Source: Chara braunii
Taxonomy: Eukaryota; Streptophyta; Charophyceae; Charales; Characeae
Reading direction: 5' to 3'
DNA length: 64,000 bases
NCBI GenBank assembly: GCA_003427395.1
Contig: BFEA01000099.1
Location: 3,222,124 to 3,286,123, forward strand
A program made the position numbers and the translations under genes. Positions 11,149-21,129 of this stretch are shown in pieces. The notes below the pieces were generated by a model. That model worked only from the letters and a program-made list of their open reading frames with translations. It ran no database searches and was not told the DNA's origin. Each line of letters starts with the position of its first letter. Positions within the stretch are counted from its first letter, which is position 1.

Positions 11149-11159
11149 ATATAAATACA
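11149..11159 (+). promoter_or_regulatory. Candidate TATA box for the CYSTM gene
   Basis: AATATAAATAC after a GA-rich stretch. It lies about 715 bp before the CYSTM start codon, implying a long leader or a leader intron; a (GA)n run at about 11622-11660 falls within it. It is the best TATA candidate in the interval, but the link to the gene is inference. Confidence 0.4.
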
Positions 11160-11615
11160 CAAACCAAGTAAATGCGCGGCAGAGATGAGTATCATTGTCC
11201 GTGTCAGTCTTCGTCGGAGTTCTGCTCGCGGAACGTATAGTCGTGTCCTTTACACACAGTAGCAGTAGCAGCAGCGGTGCGCTATCCCTTCGCGAGTCAT
11301 TTGTAGCCGCCGTGTAGAGCGAGCGGTTGAAGGCGGGAAAGAGGTGGTGGTCGATATTCCCAAGGGTTCGTCTCAACGGGTTTTCGGCGCGTCAACAACG
11401 CTCTCTCGGACTTCTTTGGGTCGCGGACGTCCGCTTCTCTATCGACAGACGGCGGCATCTCGATCCATACTAGACAATCGTTTTTAAAGATCACATAGAG
11501 GAGGAATCAAGATTGCTCCGCAGAACACAGGTTGTGGAGAAGGAAACGTGCGGCCCGTGAGCTGCCTGAAGGTGGCCTTGCTTCGAGTACAAGAGCCAGT
11601 CGTCCGAGCGCGTGC

Positions 11616-11664
<49 letters not shown>

Positions 11665-11865
11665 CGCGTCTTCTTGTTTTTCGTGGTAGAGGCTTTGGAT
11701 GAGTTGGGCAGCTTGTGATTCGGTTTCCTCCATAGCCAGGGGCTAACTGCTGTGGGCTTCCTGAATTTCTAACGTCACCGAATTCGGGAGTGTACTGTGG
11801 TGAGGTGGTGATTGGCCTGTTTGTCGATTTTCCCTGTTCTCATTTCTTGATAGTGAAGGAGCAGG

Positions 11866-12123
11866 ATGAGTACGTATCCAGGTCAGCCTGTGTACGCGCA
11901 GCCGTACAAAGCTCCGACGGGATACCCAGAAGCACCGGGGTATGCCGCCGGCTATCCTCCTCCTCAGCCAGGGCAGTACTATGGCGGGCCTCCAGTCGTC
12001 GCTCCGCCCGTGCAGTCGCAGCAGACACAGGACAGAGGTTTTCTGCAGGGATGTCTTGCCGCTCTCTGCTGCTGCTGGTTGTTTGAGTGCTGTTGCGATC
12101 CCGACATCATTCTCGGTTGCTGA
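11866..12123 (+). CDS. CYSTM (cysteine-rich transmembrane module) protein, 85 aa
   Basis: Small plant-type protein. Residues 1-52 are rich in Pro, Tyr, Gly and Gln, with repeated YP/PP/GY turns. Residues 58-85 form the CYSTM module, GFLQGCLAALCCCWLFECCC, with Cys at 63, 68-70, 75-77 and 85. Family knowledge: CYSTM proteins are tail-anchored at the plasma membrane, dimerise and are linked to stress and metal tolerance. The length (85 aa) is typical. The start is chosen because it is the first ATG of the frame (GCAGGATGAG context) and gives the standard N-terminus. It is a single uninterrupted exon with a TGA stop, followed by (CA)n/(TA)n repeats. The exact paralogue cannot be named. Confidence 0.9.
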   Translation: MSTYPGQPVYAQPYKAPTGYPEAPGYAAGYPPPQPGQYYGGPPVVAPPVQSQQTQDRGFLQGCLAALCCCWLFECCCDPDIILGC

Positions 12124-12155
12124 CGAACTATGAATGAAAGTCGAACCCCACCTCA

Positions 12156-12199
<44 letters not shown>

Positions 12200-12288
12200 A
12201 ACTCCGACGAAACAGTTTGTCACAGCCCCTCGTTTGTTGTCCTCTTCTCCCTCTCTGCCTACGGTTTACCGGGCAGTTCTATTTGACG

Positions 12289-12350
<62 letters not shown>
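12156..12350. repeat. (CA)n-(TA)n tract and (GA)n tract flanking an inserted element
   Basis: A (CA)n run passes into (TA)n up to about 12198. After a 91-bp non-repetitive insert, (TA)n resumes at about 12290 and passes into (GA)n to about 12348. This looks like a microsatellite split by an insertion. Confidence 0.9.
12199..12289 (+). mobile_element. Hammerhead-bearing short element, 5'-truncated copy
   Basis: 91 bp nearly identical to the reverse complement of 47875-47989. It retains the second strand of stem II (CTCCGAC), GAAAC, AGTTTGTC and the tail through CGGTTTACCGGGCAGTTC, ending CTATTTGACG before (TA)n. It lacks the first part, which includes CTGATGA, so no ribozyme can form here. 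Loss of the 5' part with an intact 3' end is the pattern of a reverse-transcribed element. Confidence 0.75.
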
Positions 12351-12351
<1 letters not shown>

Positions 12352-12359
12352 TTAGGTAG

Positions 12360-12650
12360 TGTATAGCAATCTTGAAGGCGGGAAGAAGGTGGATCTGAGT
12401 GCGCGGGTATGGGCAGATTGCTTGTGGCAAGCTAGTCCATGAGAAGAGATGGATCCGACGGCGAGAGTTACGTAGCGACCGTGTCTAATGTGCTGAAGGT
12501 GGGAGCGGATTTGTTTGGATGAAAGCTGATAGCGCTTCGGAGACCACGTGACTCTCGCCGTCGGATTTGTTGGGATGAAAGCTGAAAGCGCTTGGTATGA
12601 GGGGATTCTCTGCTGAGCGTACTGGAAAAAGATGGCGCGCGAAAGTAGCC
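12360..12650. repeat. Short inverted/direct repeats (GACGGCGAGAGT; GGATGAAAGCTGA)
   Basis: GGATTTGTTTGGATGAAAGC and GGATTTGTTGGGATGAAAGC recur about 60 bp apart, and GACGGCGAGAGT is mirrored by ACTCTCGCCGTC. No gene is supported. Confidence 0.6.
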
Positions 12651-12652
12651 TG

Positions 12653-12724
12653 CTGTCTTTCCTGAACATAACGCATGCTGATAATAAGTGTACATGAGGT
12701 TGCGTGTTGTTCGGGGAAAGACGG
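12653..12724. mobile_element. Hairpin MITE, family A, shortened copy
   Basis: CTGTCTTTCCTGAACATAAC at the left and GTTCGGGGAAAGACGG at the right form an inverted repeat of about 72 bp, shorter than the 105-bp copies. Confidence 0.65.
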
Positions 12725-12849
12725 TAGCAGTTTAGCGGTGATGTAATTAAGGGTTGAAGAGAGCACACGAAAGCGCACGTTGTAGTTGGACTCAGAAGGA
12801 GAGTCCGAGGAGAGTTCAAGGAGAGTTCAAGGAGAGAAGGGCAGGAACA

Positions 12850-13330
12850 ACTTTTTCCGGACAGCGACGATAGGAGGACAATACTGAGGATGGCGGGAGA
12901 GAGCTACGTGGCAGTTGACGATGGTAGCGGGAGAGCGACGTGGCAAATGATGAAGATGGCGAGAGAAAGCCACGAGTGGAGGACGATGACGAGGATGGCG
13001 GGAGAAGCCACGTGGAGCGAAGGACTCTGAGGATGGCGCGAGAAAGCCACGTGGCAGGTGATTAAGGTGTCGGGAGAGGGACATGGAACTTGACGAAGAT
13101 GGCGGGAGAAAGCCCCAAGGAGTAAAGGAGGAGGATGAGGATGGCGGGAGAAGCCACGCGCAGTGAAGGACAATGATGGGGATGGCGGGAAAATCCACGT
13201 GGAGCGAAGACCGCCGATGAGGACTGCGGCGGAAGATGGCGGGAGAAATCCACGTGGCAGGGTAACGGAGACAGAGTTCGAGAATATGGCGGGATGAGCC
13301 ACGTGGCAGGTGAGGGACGGTTTCTGCACG
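12850..13330. repeat. GATGGCGGGAGAAAGCCACGTGG minisatellite
   Basis: Degenerate units of about 45-55 bp, each with GATGGCGGGAGAAAGCCACG and a GACGATGAGGA stretch. The long minus-strand ORFs (up to 215 codons) arise from the repeat and translate to a reiterated SRHPHHPP pattern. Confidence 0.8.
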
Positions 13331-13446
13331 GCAACGTAAGCGAATGACTGACAAGGTTGCGTGGCGGGTCTGGCAACATTCGGTTCGGGAAGGGAAAGTT
13401 CGGCCAACTGTCAGTGGTGATGGCTCTATAGCTTTCCGGTCGACGA

Positions 13447-13570
13447 TCATCATGCAGAATTCAACGATCATCATGCAGAATTCAACGATTAGTCATGCAA
13501 AAGTCAACGATTAGTCATGCAAAAGTCAACGTTCGGCAGTGCAGAAGTCAGAGCTATCAGCCATGCAGAG
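13447..13570. repeat. 22-bp tandem repeat
   Basis: Six consecutive units of the form AACGATYAGTCATGCARAAG, 21-22 bp each, with the last two diverged. Confidence 0.85.
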
Positions 13571-13845
13571 AAGGGGCATTCCGGGGCGCGAAACAAGATT
13601 TCGCACCATTACCACGTAGAGCCCCTTACCACATGGAGCGCAAGAAAATTAATTTTCATCTGAGTGCTGGTTCCTCTTCACCATTAAAAAAAAAAAAGAA
13701 GGCCGTATACCTTGCCTTGCTTTGGGATCGGGGCACTAATCATGTGTGCGAGTTGAAGTTGGGAATTGGGTAGCGGAGAGCGTCCACTCTGCAAGTTGCC
13801 CAAAACTTACGTACCCGCGTGTGGATTTTGTGTATGTGTGTGTGC

Positions 13846-13880
<35 letters not shown>

Positions 13881-14119
13881 GAGAGAGTTTTGGTAGAGCT
13901 GTTGAAGTGAGGCAAACGCACATAAAGAGAAATGAGAGAGCAAGATGAGGACGATTAAGGGGAGGAAGGGGTAGATGGGTGTATATTTGTAGAGTTGTGG
14001 TGAATCTGTTTATTATTATGTATAATGTGTAGAAAATCCTCTGATTGCTTCATGTTCATCGACTACGTTGCGTCCGGAGTCGGTCGTTTTGAAAAGAACT
14101 TCTTCGGTTTACTTTCATT

Positions 14120-14450
14120 CATCCGTGTGCGGCGTTGTACGGCGGCATCGTATGATGGCAGGCATCCATAGATCAGTGTGGGGGATCAATTGCGGCATCA
14201 GTGTGTGGCATCGTTCGGAAGACGGGCGACGTTGTGTGCGAGAAGTAGTTACCTATGGAACGGCGTCAGTGTGCGGCGTCAATGTGGGGCACTAGTGTGT
14301 GGCAGCATTCGGCAGACGGGCGACGTTGTGCGGGAAAAGAAGTTACGTATCGTACGGCATCAGTGTGCGGCATTAGTGTGTGGGATCGTGCGGCAGACGG
14401 GCGGCGTTGTGTGCGAGAAGATGTCACATATTGTACGGCGTGGTAGGTGC
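14120..14450. repeat. ~80-95-bp tandem repeat, three units
   Basis: GACGGGCGACGTTGTG recurs at 14221, 14315 and 14396, each within CAGTGTGTGGCATCGTTCGG and TGCGAGAAG...TTACRTAT context. Confidence 0.8.
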
Positions 14451-14739
14451 AGAGGTCCATTACGTGGGATAATGAATGGGATAATGAATGTACAGTGTTT
14501 TCCAGCGAAGTGAATGCTGGATATTGGGCAGCGCGTGAGTAGGATTTGCGCTGTTGTCCACCTTATACAAGGGAATATATATGAGGATATATGCAGTGGG
14601 GAGGATGGCAGAGCTTGCTAAGAACGGAAAGCTGTGCGCCAGTCTCTCGAGCGCTTGCTTGTTGCGGAGCCCGTCGTTTTGTATATGTATACATGTACAT
14701 GAAAAATGATTTAAACGAACCGTTTGTTTGTGGCGGGTT

Positions 14740-14857
14740 TCGATCGATCGATCGATCGATCGTGAAAAATTGGTTCTTGGAGAGGGGGATCTGCGGAGGG
14801 GTGTGAAAGGGGGGGAATCTGCGGAGGGGTGTGAAGGGGCGGCTGGCGGGGTAATTG

Positions 14858-14900
<43 letters not shown>

Positions 14901-15480
14901 GGGGCGCAGAGCCATGGAGCTGCGAGGAGGATGAGGAGGACGAGGAGGAGGTTGCGGGGAATTAGGGGGGGAGTTGTGCGTTTGCTGTTGACGTCTCGGT
15001 TTGAAAGATTTTATCAGGGGTGGAAGGGCTTGAAACATTTTATCAGGGGAGGGTTTGTGTGAGTGAGAAAGGGGGGGGACGAGATGGGTGGGCGGAATGG
15101 GAGGGCGGCATTGGTGGGGCGCAGAGCCACGGAGCTGTGCAGAGGGGGAGGAGGTTGTGGGGAATGAGTGGGAACTGTGTGTTTCGTGTTGACGTCTCGG
15201 CATGAAGATTTTATCAGTGGAGGGTTTGTGTGAGTGGGAAAGGAGGGGACAAGGTGGGGGGGGGCGCCATTGGTGGGGCGTGCAGAGCCACGGAGCTGTG
15301 CGGAGGAGGAGGAGGAGGAGGAGGAGGAGGAGGAGGAGGAGGTCGCGGGGAATGGGTGGGAATTGTGTTTCTTGTTGATGTTTCGGCAGGGTATGTGTGA
15401 GTGAGAAAGGGAGGGACTAAATGGGTGGGCGGGAGGGGAGGGGAGGGGAGGGCGGAAGTTGGGAGTGAGAACGAGGGGGG
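14740..15480. repeat. (CGAT)n, (GT)n and ~160-215-bp G-rich tandem repeat
   Basis: After (CGAT)n at 14740 and (GT)n at 14860, three units follow, marked by GCGCAGAGCCACGGAGCTG at about 14905, 15119 and 15281 and by TGTTGACGTCTCGG at about 14987, 15188 and 15373. The 247- and 232-codon ORFs on the minus strand are products of this array. Confidence 0.8.
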
Positions 15481-16037
15481 CGAGATGGGGGTTGCGGAAC
15501 GGCAGCGCGGAGGTTGGGACGGAAATGATCGGAGTGCACAATCTAAGGAAGAATATGTGACAATCGAAGGAAGAACATGTGGAAAGGACCCGATCCCGGT
15601 ACCGATCCATCCTCCTTCCCCCCCCCCCCCCTCTCAATACCGATCGATCCTGTAGTGGAAGGGCGGGGAGGGAGGAGGAACGTCGATCTCTTAGTGGATA
15701 GAGATGCAGCAAAACTTCAGGTCCCGATCCCGATTGATCGTCCCAGCAGATCGATCGGTATGGGAGGGAAGGAACATGACAGCTGCGGTCGCGTCAGGGA
15801 AACGACAGCTGGCCGAGTGAAGAGAGGTCCAGCGTGGTGGGCTGTGTCTTTGGCGGCGCTCCGTTCATCTTCTCCCTTGACTTGGAACGTCATTCAGCGC
15901 AATCTGCAGATGCAAAAGTCTTCAGAAGAAGATGTCTCTTAAGTGACTCTTAAGTGAACATACGTAATTCTATTGCTGACGGCCGTGATTGACCGGCAAT
16001 AGGTGCAATTGATTGACAGATTAAAAAAAAAATAAAA

Positions 16038-16193
16038 AAAATCGAGAAATGGTAGATCTTTCTGTGAACGGCTGCGATCGACAGAGTGCGCAACAACCTC
16101 GAGGTTAAAATTGGCACAAATAATTCACACAGAGAAGAAGATTAGCATGGCCCCTCCTCCTCCGTAAGGAGGATAGGATGACGCGCACGAACG
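16038..16193 (+). ncRNA. U6 snRNA-derived sequence, copy 1 (rearranged)
   Basis: 16106-16193 matches U6 snRNA from TAAAATTGG through the ACAGAGA box (CACAGAGAAGAAGATTAGCATGG) and GGATGACGCGCACGAA. Insertions occur around the GCGCAAGG internal loop. An AAATCGAGAAATGG at 16038 matches the normal U6 3' end but lies upstream. It is therefore a rearranged, non-functional copy. Confidence 0.7.
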
Positions 16194-16321
16194 CATGGAT
16201 ACGCTTGTTTGTTTTCTTCTCTCTCTCTTAGATGTGTGTGTATATCCTTCCTTCGTTGCTGATTACGTCTCTAGCTGGTGGCGAATGGGTATATATATCA
16301 TCGTCAGCGCTCCGTCGTTAT

Positions 16322-16434
16322 GATTGGAACAACTTTTCACAAAGAGAGAGAGAACGAGAGAGAGAGCGAGAGAGAGAGAGCGAAGAAGAAGAAGATTCGC
16401 ATGGCCCCGGCAGGAGGATGACGCGCACGAACGC
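16322..16434 (+). ncRNA. U6 snRNA-derived sequence, copy 2 (disrupted by GA repeat)
   Basis: GATTGGAAC at the left and GAAGAAGATTCGCATGGCCC followed by AGGATGACGCGCACGAA at the right match U6. The region between is expanded by a (GAGA)n run. The flanks downstream match those of copy 1, so the two are a tandem duplication of one U6-derived unit. Confidence 0.65.
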
Positions 16435-17079
16435 ATGCATGGATATGATGCTTGTTGTCTTCGTCTCTAGCGCTGGGATGTTTGTGTATATTCTGTGTTG
16501 GCTCACGAGTATCGTCCGCGCTTTGAAGCGATGGACCAATTTGCTGATGGACCGCTTGCATTGACTGGTCGTCGGCGGAGGGTCGGTGGTGATAGACGGA
16601 TGATGGTGATTGGCGGATGTGATATATTTTTGTGATATATTTGTGATACGATGACAATATATCCGGTGATCACGTGATTGTATTGATTGGCTAGGAAGAT
16701 GAGGTGCATGATCGGTGAGGAACGAGACAGCGTTACATCATCATACTAGGTCGACGATTGGTCGGTAGTGCACAGATGGATGGTTGGGTTGGTTGGTTTT
16801 TGTACGGGTAGGTAGGGGGTATATATATATGCCTCCAAAGAAGGTTTTAATTCAGTCGGTATATGACCCCATAAACTGTTGAAATGCAGACGTCATTTCG
16901 AATCTAGATGAACTTAGAAGAATCCTTGAATTACTGAGGGCTGGGTTCCTTTGACGATGACAATGGGTGGGTGACCAACCGGAGGACTGGGCGATATGAT
17001 CGGTGCAGAGCGACTGATAATTCAATCAGAATTGCGTGGATTTTTTTTTATTTTTATTTTTTTTTCTGTTGGGCTCTTG

Positions 17080-17900
17080 CGACGATGGCTTGGTTGTGTG
17101 GCGATGTATGAAATGTGCAGAACTTGTACAGAACATGATATTCATTGCTTTTTTTTTTTTTTTTTAAATGATAATCAGTGCTTGATGTTGACGTCAAGCG
17201 TTTTTTGAAACGAACGTCGCCTCGTGTGGTCTGTCTCTCCCTTCCCTGCCACCTTCCTTGTCCCTCCCCATCCGACCACCTTCCCCCCTGGCCCCCCGCC
17301 TCTACAAGGTTGTACTTTTTTCTACTGGTGGGTTTGTGAGGGGGGCGGATTAAGGAATGAATGTCTAGTTTCTGGTTATCTTTCGTGCGTGATGTGTTTT
17401 TTTTGTTTTTTGGGCCCTTCCGATGATGGCTTGGTTGTGTGGCGATGTATGAATGCGCAGAAGCTGTGCAGAACGTGGTAATTAATGATTGATGTTGACG
17501 TCAAGCGTTTTCTGAATGGAACCTTGCCTCCCCTGCCCCCTCCAACCACCTTTCCCCCTCCCCTCCCCTGGAGCCCTCCCCTCGCTCTACAAGGTTGAAC
17601 TCTTTTTATTATTATTATTTTTTTTCTTTCTACGTGTCATCCTTACGCATGGGCCATGCTAATCTTCTTCTCTCTGTGTATCGTTCCAATTTTAACGGAT
17701 GTCCCGAAGGACTACAAGGTTCTACTTTTTTTTTCTTTTTTCTTTTGGTTTGGTTTGTGAGGTGCGCGGACTGACGAATGAACGTGTAAATTCTGGTAAT
17801 CGGTTGCGTAAAGCGGTGCAAAGAGCGCAATCGAATGTCAATTACCTCTTTTTTTTTTTCTTTTTTTTTTTTGTAATATCTGCCAGTTGCGNGTGCGCAA
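17080..17900. repeat. ~340-bp tandem duplication carrying a U6 retrocopy
   Basis: GATGGCTTGGTTGTGTGGCG occurs at 17084 and 17424, TGATGTTGACGTCAAGCG follows in both, and TACAAGGTTNNACTTTTT closes each unit. A third partial unit starts at about 17712. The second unit is interrupted by a minus-strand U6 insertion. Confidence 0.75.
17632..17712 (-). ncRNA. U6 snRNA retropseudogene with A-rich tail and target duplication
   Basis: Read on the minus strand it starts GTCCTTCGGGACATCCG, keeps TAAAATTGGAACGATAC, ACAGAGA and GATTAGCATGGCCC, and continues to AAGGATGACACG. There it stops short of the U6 3' end and is followed by an A-rich tail (GAAAGAAAAAAAATAATAAT). A few bases are inserted after the ACAGAGA box. 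The flanks CTACAAGGTTGAACT (17587) and CTACAAGGTTCTACT (17712) are a 15-bp target duplication with two differences. Poly(A) plus target duplication indicates LINE-mediated retrotransposition, so it is a pseudogene. Confidence 0.85.
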
Positions 17901-17989
17901 GGNGGNGNGNGGACAGCAGGGCAAAGGTTGTGACGGTGACACGTTTCCTTACGNCGGGNGGGGNGCNGGGAGNGGGGGGGGGGGGGAGA

Positions 17990-18150
17990 TGGTGTCCTCC
18001 TTTGTTTGTTTTTTTCCATTTTTTTTGAATTTCTGCCTGTCGAAAATGGCTTGTGGATAGAGTGGGGGGGGGGAGATGGTGTCCTCCGTTATGTTTTTTT
18101 TCTGTTTTTTGGAATTTCTGCCCGTCGAAAATGGCTTGTGGATTGGGTGG
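17990..18150. repeat. ~85-bp direct repeat with scattered Ns
   Basis: GGGGGGAGATGGTGTCCTCC followed by a T-rich run and CGAAAATGGCTTGTGGAT occurs twice. Isolated Ns between 17892 and 17974 mark poor base calls. Confidence 0.75.
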
Positions 18151-18484
18151 GGTGACATGTGGACAACACCAGTCCAACGGGCCTACCTTCTTCTTCCTCC
18201 GCATACAACAACGAACCAACGTATGCCGTCATTAGAGCTGTATGCAGACTGAAAGATGCCCCATATTCATTCAGATTTAATGACCCCTGAATACAACATA
18301 TGGTGGTTATTCAGCTGCGGTATAGTGGGCTTCTGCGTCTGTGTCAATCAAGGTGTCGCATTTTTGGCGGCAGGCGACCAGGACACAAGTGGGTTTTTCA
18401 GGGGCAAAAAAAATTGGGGGACCGGTCCTTGGCAAAATTGCGGACTACCTACAGCTAGTTCTGGTAGAACCGGGACTTTTGGAA

Positions 18485-18600
18485 AAACGATGAACGGTCC
18501 TCGGGTGGAAGTGGACCCCAAAAAGAAGTGGGGGCATTGGACCGGATCCCGGGTAGAAGCGGACCCCAAAAAGAAGTGAGGGCATGTGAACCGCAAAAGG
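18485..18600. repeat. ~50-bp direct repeat
   Basis: GGACCCCAAAAAGAAGTG occurs twice (about 18510 and 18562), each followed by a GGGGCAT/AGGGCAT context and preceded by GGGTRGAAG. Confidence 0.65.
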
Positions 18601-18795
18601 GCCCTCAGGCCCAAGCATTGAGCCCCGTCTTCTCAAAACAGGGAGGTCAAGCACAACGAAATAGGCGTTTTGCAAGAGGCAACATTGGTGATTTTCTGTG
18701 CTCAGACGAACATGCACAAAAATTTGAAATTTTGAGAATAGATGAGGTCATGTTCTTTCCAGAAATAATAATAGAACATTTACAAAAAATCATTT

Positions 18796-19260
18796 ACACT
18801 GCAAAATAATCGTCGCGCCGATTCGGCACATTTTCCAGTTTTGCCTAGGCTACCAGCCGCGCCGCCTGGGTCCCGGGTGGCCAGCCCGTGCAAGGAGGTC
18901 CCAGCAAAAAAATAAATCCAAATGTTATGCAGAAAAATAAACTGAACAACTTTTGCCTCAGGGTCACATCGAAATTCTTCACCAAAATTAAAATGAAAAT
19001 TAAAAATAAAAAATAATTTTTTTATTTTCATTTTTTTGGCCCGGCCGGGCAAGTGACCCCGGGCCACTCTGGTAGCCTAGGTTTTTGCCACTTGGCCATG
19101 CTTGGGCTGACGAAAAAAGTACAATCCAAATTCAGTGAGTTTTCGCGCTCAGGAGTGAAAAAACCTGAAAATTGGAGTACTTGTACGGTAAATAAATTAA
19201 AAAAATATATTCCAACTGCAAAATAGATTGCGGCCGCAATTTGACCCATATTTCAATTTT
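18796..19260. repeat. Direct repeat ends plus internal inverted repeat
   Basis: CTGCAAAATAATCGTCGCGC...TTTTGCC at 18796 is repeated as CTGCAAAATAGATTGCGGCC...TTTTGCC at 19215. Between them CCTAGGCTACCAG (about 18845) is mirrored by CTGGTAGCCTAGG (about 19069). This could be a small foldback element with a duplicated flank. Confidence 0.5.
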
Positions 19261-19267
19261 GCCATTC

Positions 19268-19481
19268 AGTCTCTCTCTCTCTCTCTCTCTCACTCGTATC
19301 AACAAACAGAACAAAACTCTCTCTCTCTCTCTCTCTCNNNNNNNNNNNNNNNNNNNNNNNNNNNNNNNNNNNNNNNNNNNNNNNNNNNNNNNNNNNNNNN
19401 NNNNNNNNNNNNNNNNNNNNNNNNNNNNNNNNNNNNNNNNNNNNTTTCTTTCTCTCTCTCACACTCATAACAATAAATGGA

Positions 19482-19542
<61 letters not shown>

Positions 19543-19545
19543 GTG
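19268..19545. repeat. (CT)n microsatellites around a 107-base assembly gap
   Basis: CT repeats precede and follow Ns at 19338-19444. ACAAAACTCTCTCTCT flanks on both sides suggest a local duplication. Confidence 0.9.
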
Positions 19546-19639
19546 TTAGCTCTTAGTCTCATTGATTTGGCTACCTTAGGGTTGCGTTCCCCGCGCACAC
19601 GCGGTAGACAATAGCTGTGTATCTAGACCGAGAGATACC

Positions 19640-19915
19640 CACCATATTCTGCTATAATGACCCTGAATACAACGTACGGTCGTTATAGCTGTATTTAGAC
19701 TGAAGATAGCACCCTTATACCGCAATTATGACCGTACCGTATGGTCATTATAGCTGTATATAGACTGAAAGATACTGCCCATATGCTGCTATAATGACCC
19801 CGAATACATAGCACCGTCGCTATAGCTGTAATTTAGACTAAAAGGTAACCCAATATATTCCGCTATAAAATGACCCTACGTTACCGTACGTTGTATTTGG
19901 GGGAAGACTAGCGCA
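19640..19915. repeat. Tandem cores of MITE family A
   Basis: Three to four successive degenerate units, each like TATAGCTGTATTTAGACTGA followed by CCGCTATAATGACC and GAATACAACGTACGGTC, spaced about 70-85 bp. The block ends with a normal MITE end, GTTGTATTTGGGGGAAGAC. This looks like tandem growth of the hairpin interior or several nested copies. Confidence 0.6.
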
Positions 19916-20256
19916 GTTGGGGCCTGGTTCGACACCACTTGAAAATACTTGAGTTTCAAGGGCACCCTAACTCACGGAAGGCGGTTAATTTCCCCTAACT
20001 TGTTTTTTTGTTCCACAACCCCTTGACGAAACCCTTGAGACGGCCGTCCTTGAAACTGAAGTGCTGATGTCATTGCACCACGGACAGTGGTGATTGGTGG
20101 GCAAAAACAGAAAAAAAGAAAAAAGGTCCGTATATTATCCGTTTTGAAGGGTGAAACCCTTGCGCCCCAAGTGACCTCCTGAGGCACTCTTGGGATTTTC
20201 GTCGATTTGCCTGGGCTGGGCTGCACTTCCGTTTCAAGGGCAGACACTTGGCCGCG

Positions 20257-20330
20257 GGGATGTGGAAACAATTAGCGACTTCAAGGGTGCGCGAGGATGT
20301 GGAAACAATTAGCGACTTCAAGGGTGCGCG
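20257..20330. repeat. 35-bp exact tandem duplication
   Basis: GGATGTGGAAACAATTAGCG ACTTCAAGGGTGCGCG occurs twice in succession. Confidence 0.9.
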
Positions 20331-20440
20331 ATTAGGGTAGGGTAGAACGACGCTTCCTTGAAAAACAGCAATTTCCAAGAGGTGTAGAACGAGGCCCTCG
20401 GTACACCCTTTTGAACTGTCGAAACACAAACCCAACAAGT

Positions 20441-20838
20441 TTTTTTTTTTTTTTTTTTTTTTTGTAAAGGCTAATTCTTTAAGCCCAAGCAATTCAAATA
20501 CCTGTCAAATCTGGACAGGACCTCCTTTCAGGCCTTTTTTATTGTCATTATAGTATTACGGGGAACCCCGTAGCAGCCACATCCATGCTCAAGCCTCCAA
20601 GGCTCCAACGAGGGAACATGCGGGAGCTGCACCCACCAGCAGGTGCGATACCTGCTGCAGCAGGTGGGCGATACTGGCCAGGGGTCAGCCGGTAGCATCG
20701 GGACCGGACCAACGGCATATCTCTAGGTGGCGGGCGCCAAGCTTGTTCAAGAAGGTGCATGAGGCCAATGGGGATTGAACCCAAGACCTCCTGAATGCCA
20801 CTTGCGTGCCCTACCAACTGAGCTAGGCCGCTGAGTTA
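20441..20838 (-). mobile_element. tRNA-derived SINE, complete copy 1
   Basis: On the minus strand the head holds a pol III A box, TAGCTCAGTTGGTAGGGC, and a B box, GGGTTCAATCC. Next come a body with CCAGTATCGCCCACCTGCTG and a palindrome ACGGGGTTCCCCGT, then GGCCTGAAAGG and a 20-plus-base A tail. ACCCAACAAGTT lies at both ends and is a 12-bp target duplication. Two further family members are at 21130-21592 and 25195-25640. Confidence 0.9.
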
Positions 20839-21129
20839 GACCCAACAAGTTCGAATCCTGTTGAACTTATTAAAAAAAGAAAAAAGAAAAAAAAGGAATC
20901 TCCCAGTTGTTGAACATCGTAGAACAAAAAAAAAAAGGTTGTGGCGGATGACCTCATCCACGTGTGTAGATGACGTGCGAGGGATGTGCGTCATTAACGT
21001 CTTCATAAATTTTTTATTTTTTTATTTTTTATTGTTTATTCTTTTATAAAGCTGTGTTCTTCTCTCAATTTCACCTCACACTACCTACCTACCTAACTGC
21101 CACTACACCTAATTAAATGTAGGCTAGGC

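Noticed and set aside
12827-13474. 215-codon minus-strand ORF (and 167- and 105-codon overlaps)
   Set aside because: It coincides with a ~50-bp minisatellite and translates to a reiterated peptide in three frames at once.
14460-15712. 247- and 232-codon minus-strand ORFs rich in Pro, Ser and His
   Set aside because: They arise from G-rich tandem repeats and (GT)n; no domain and no conservation between repeat units as protein.
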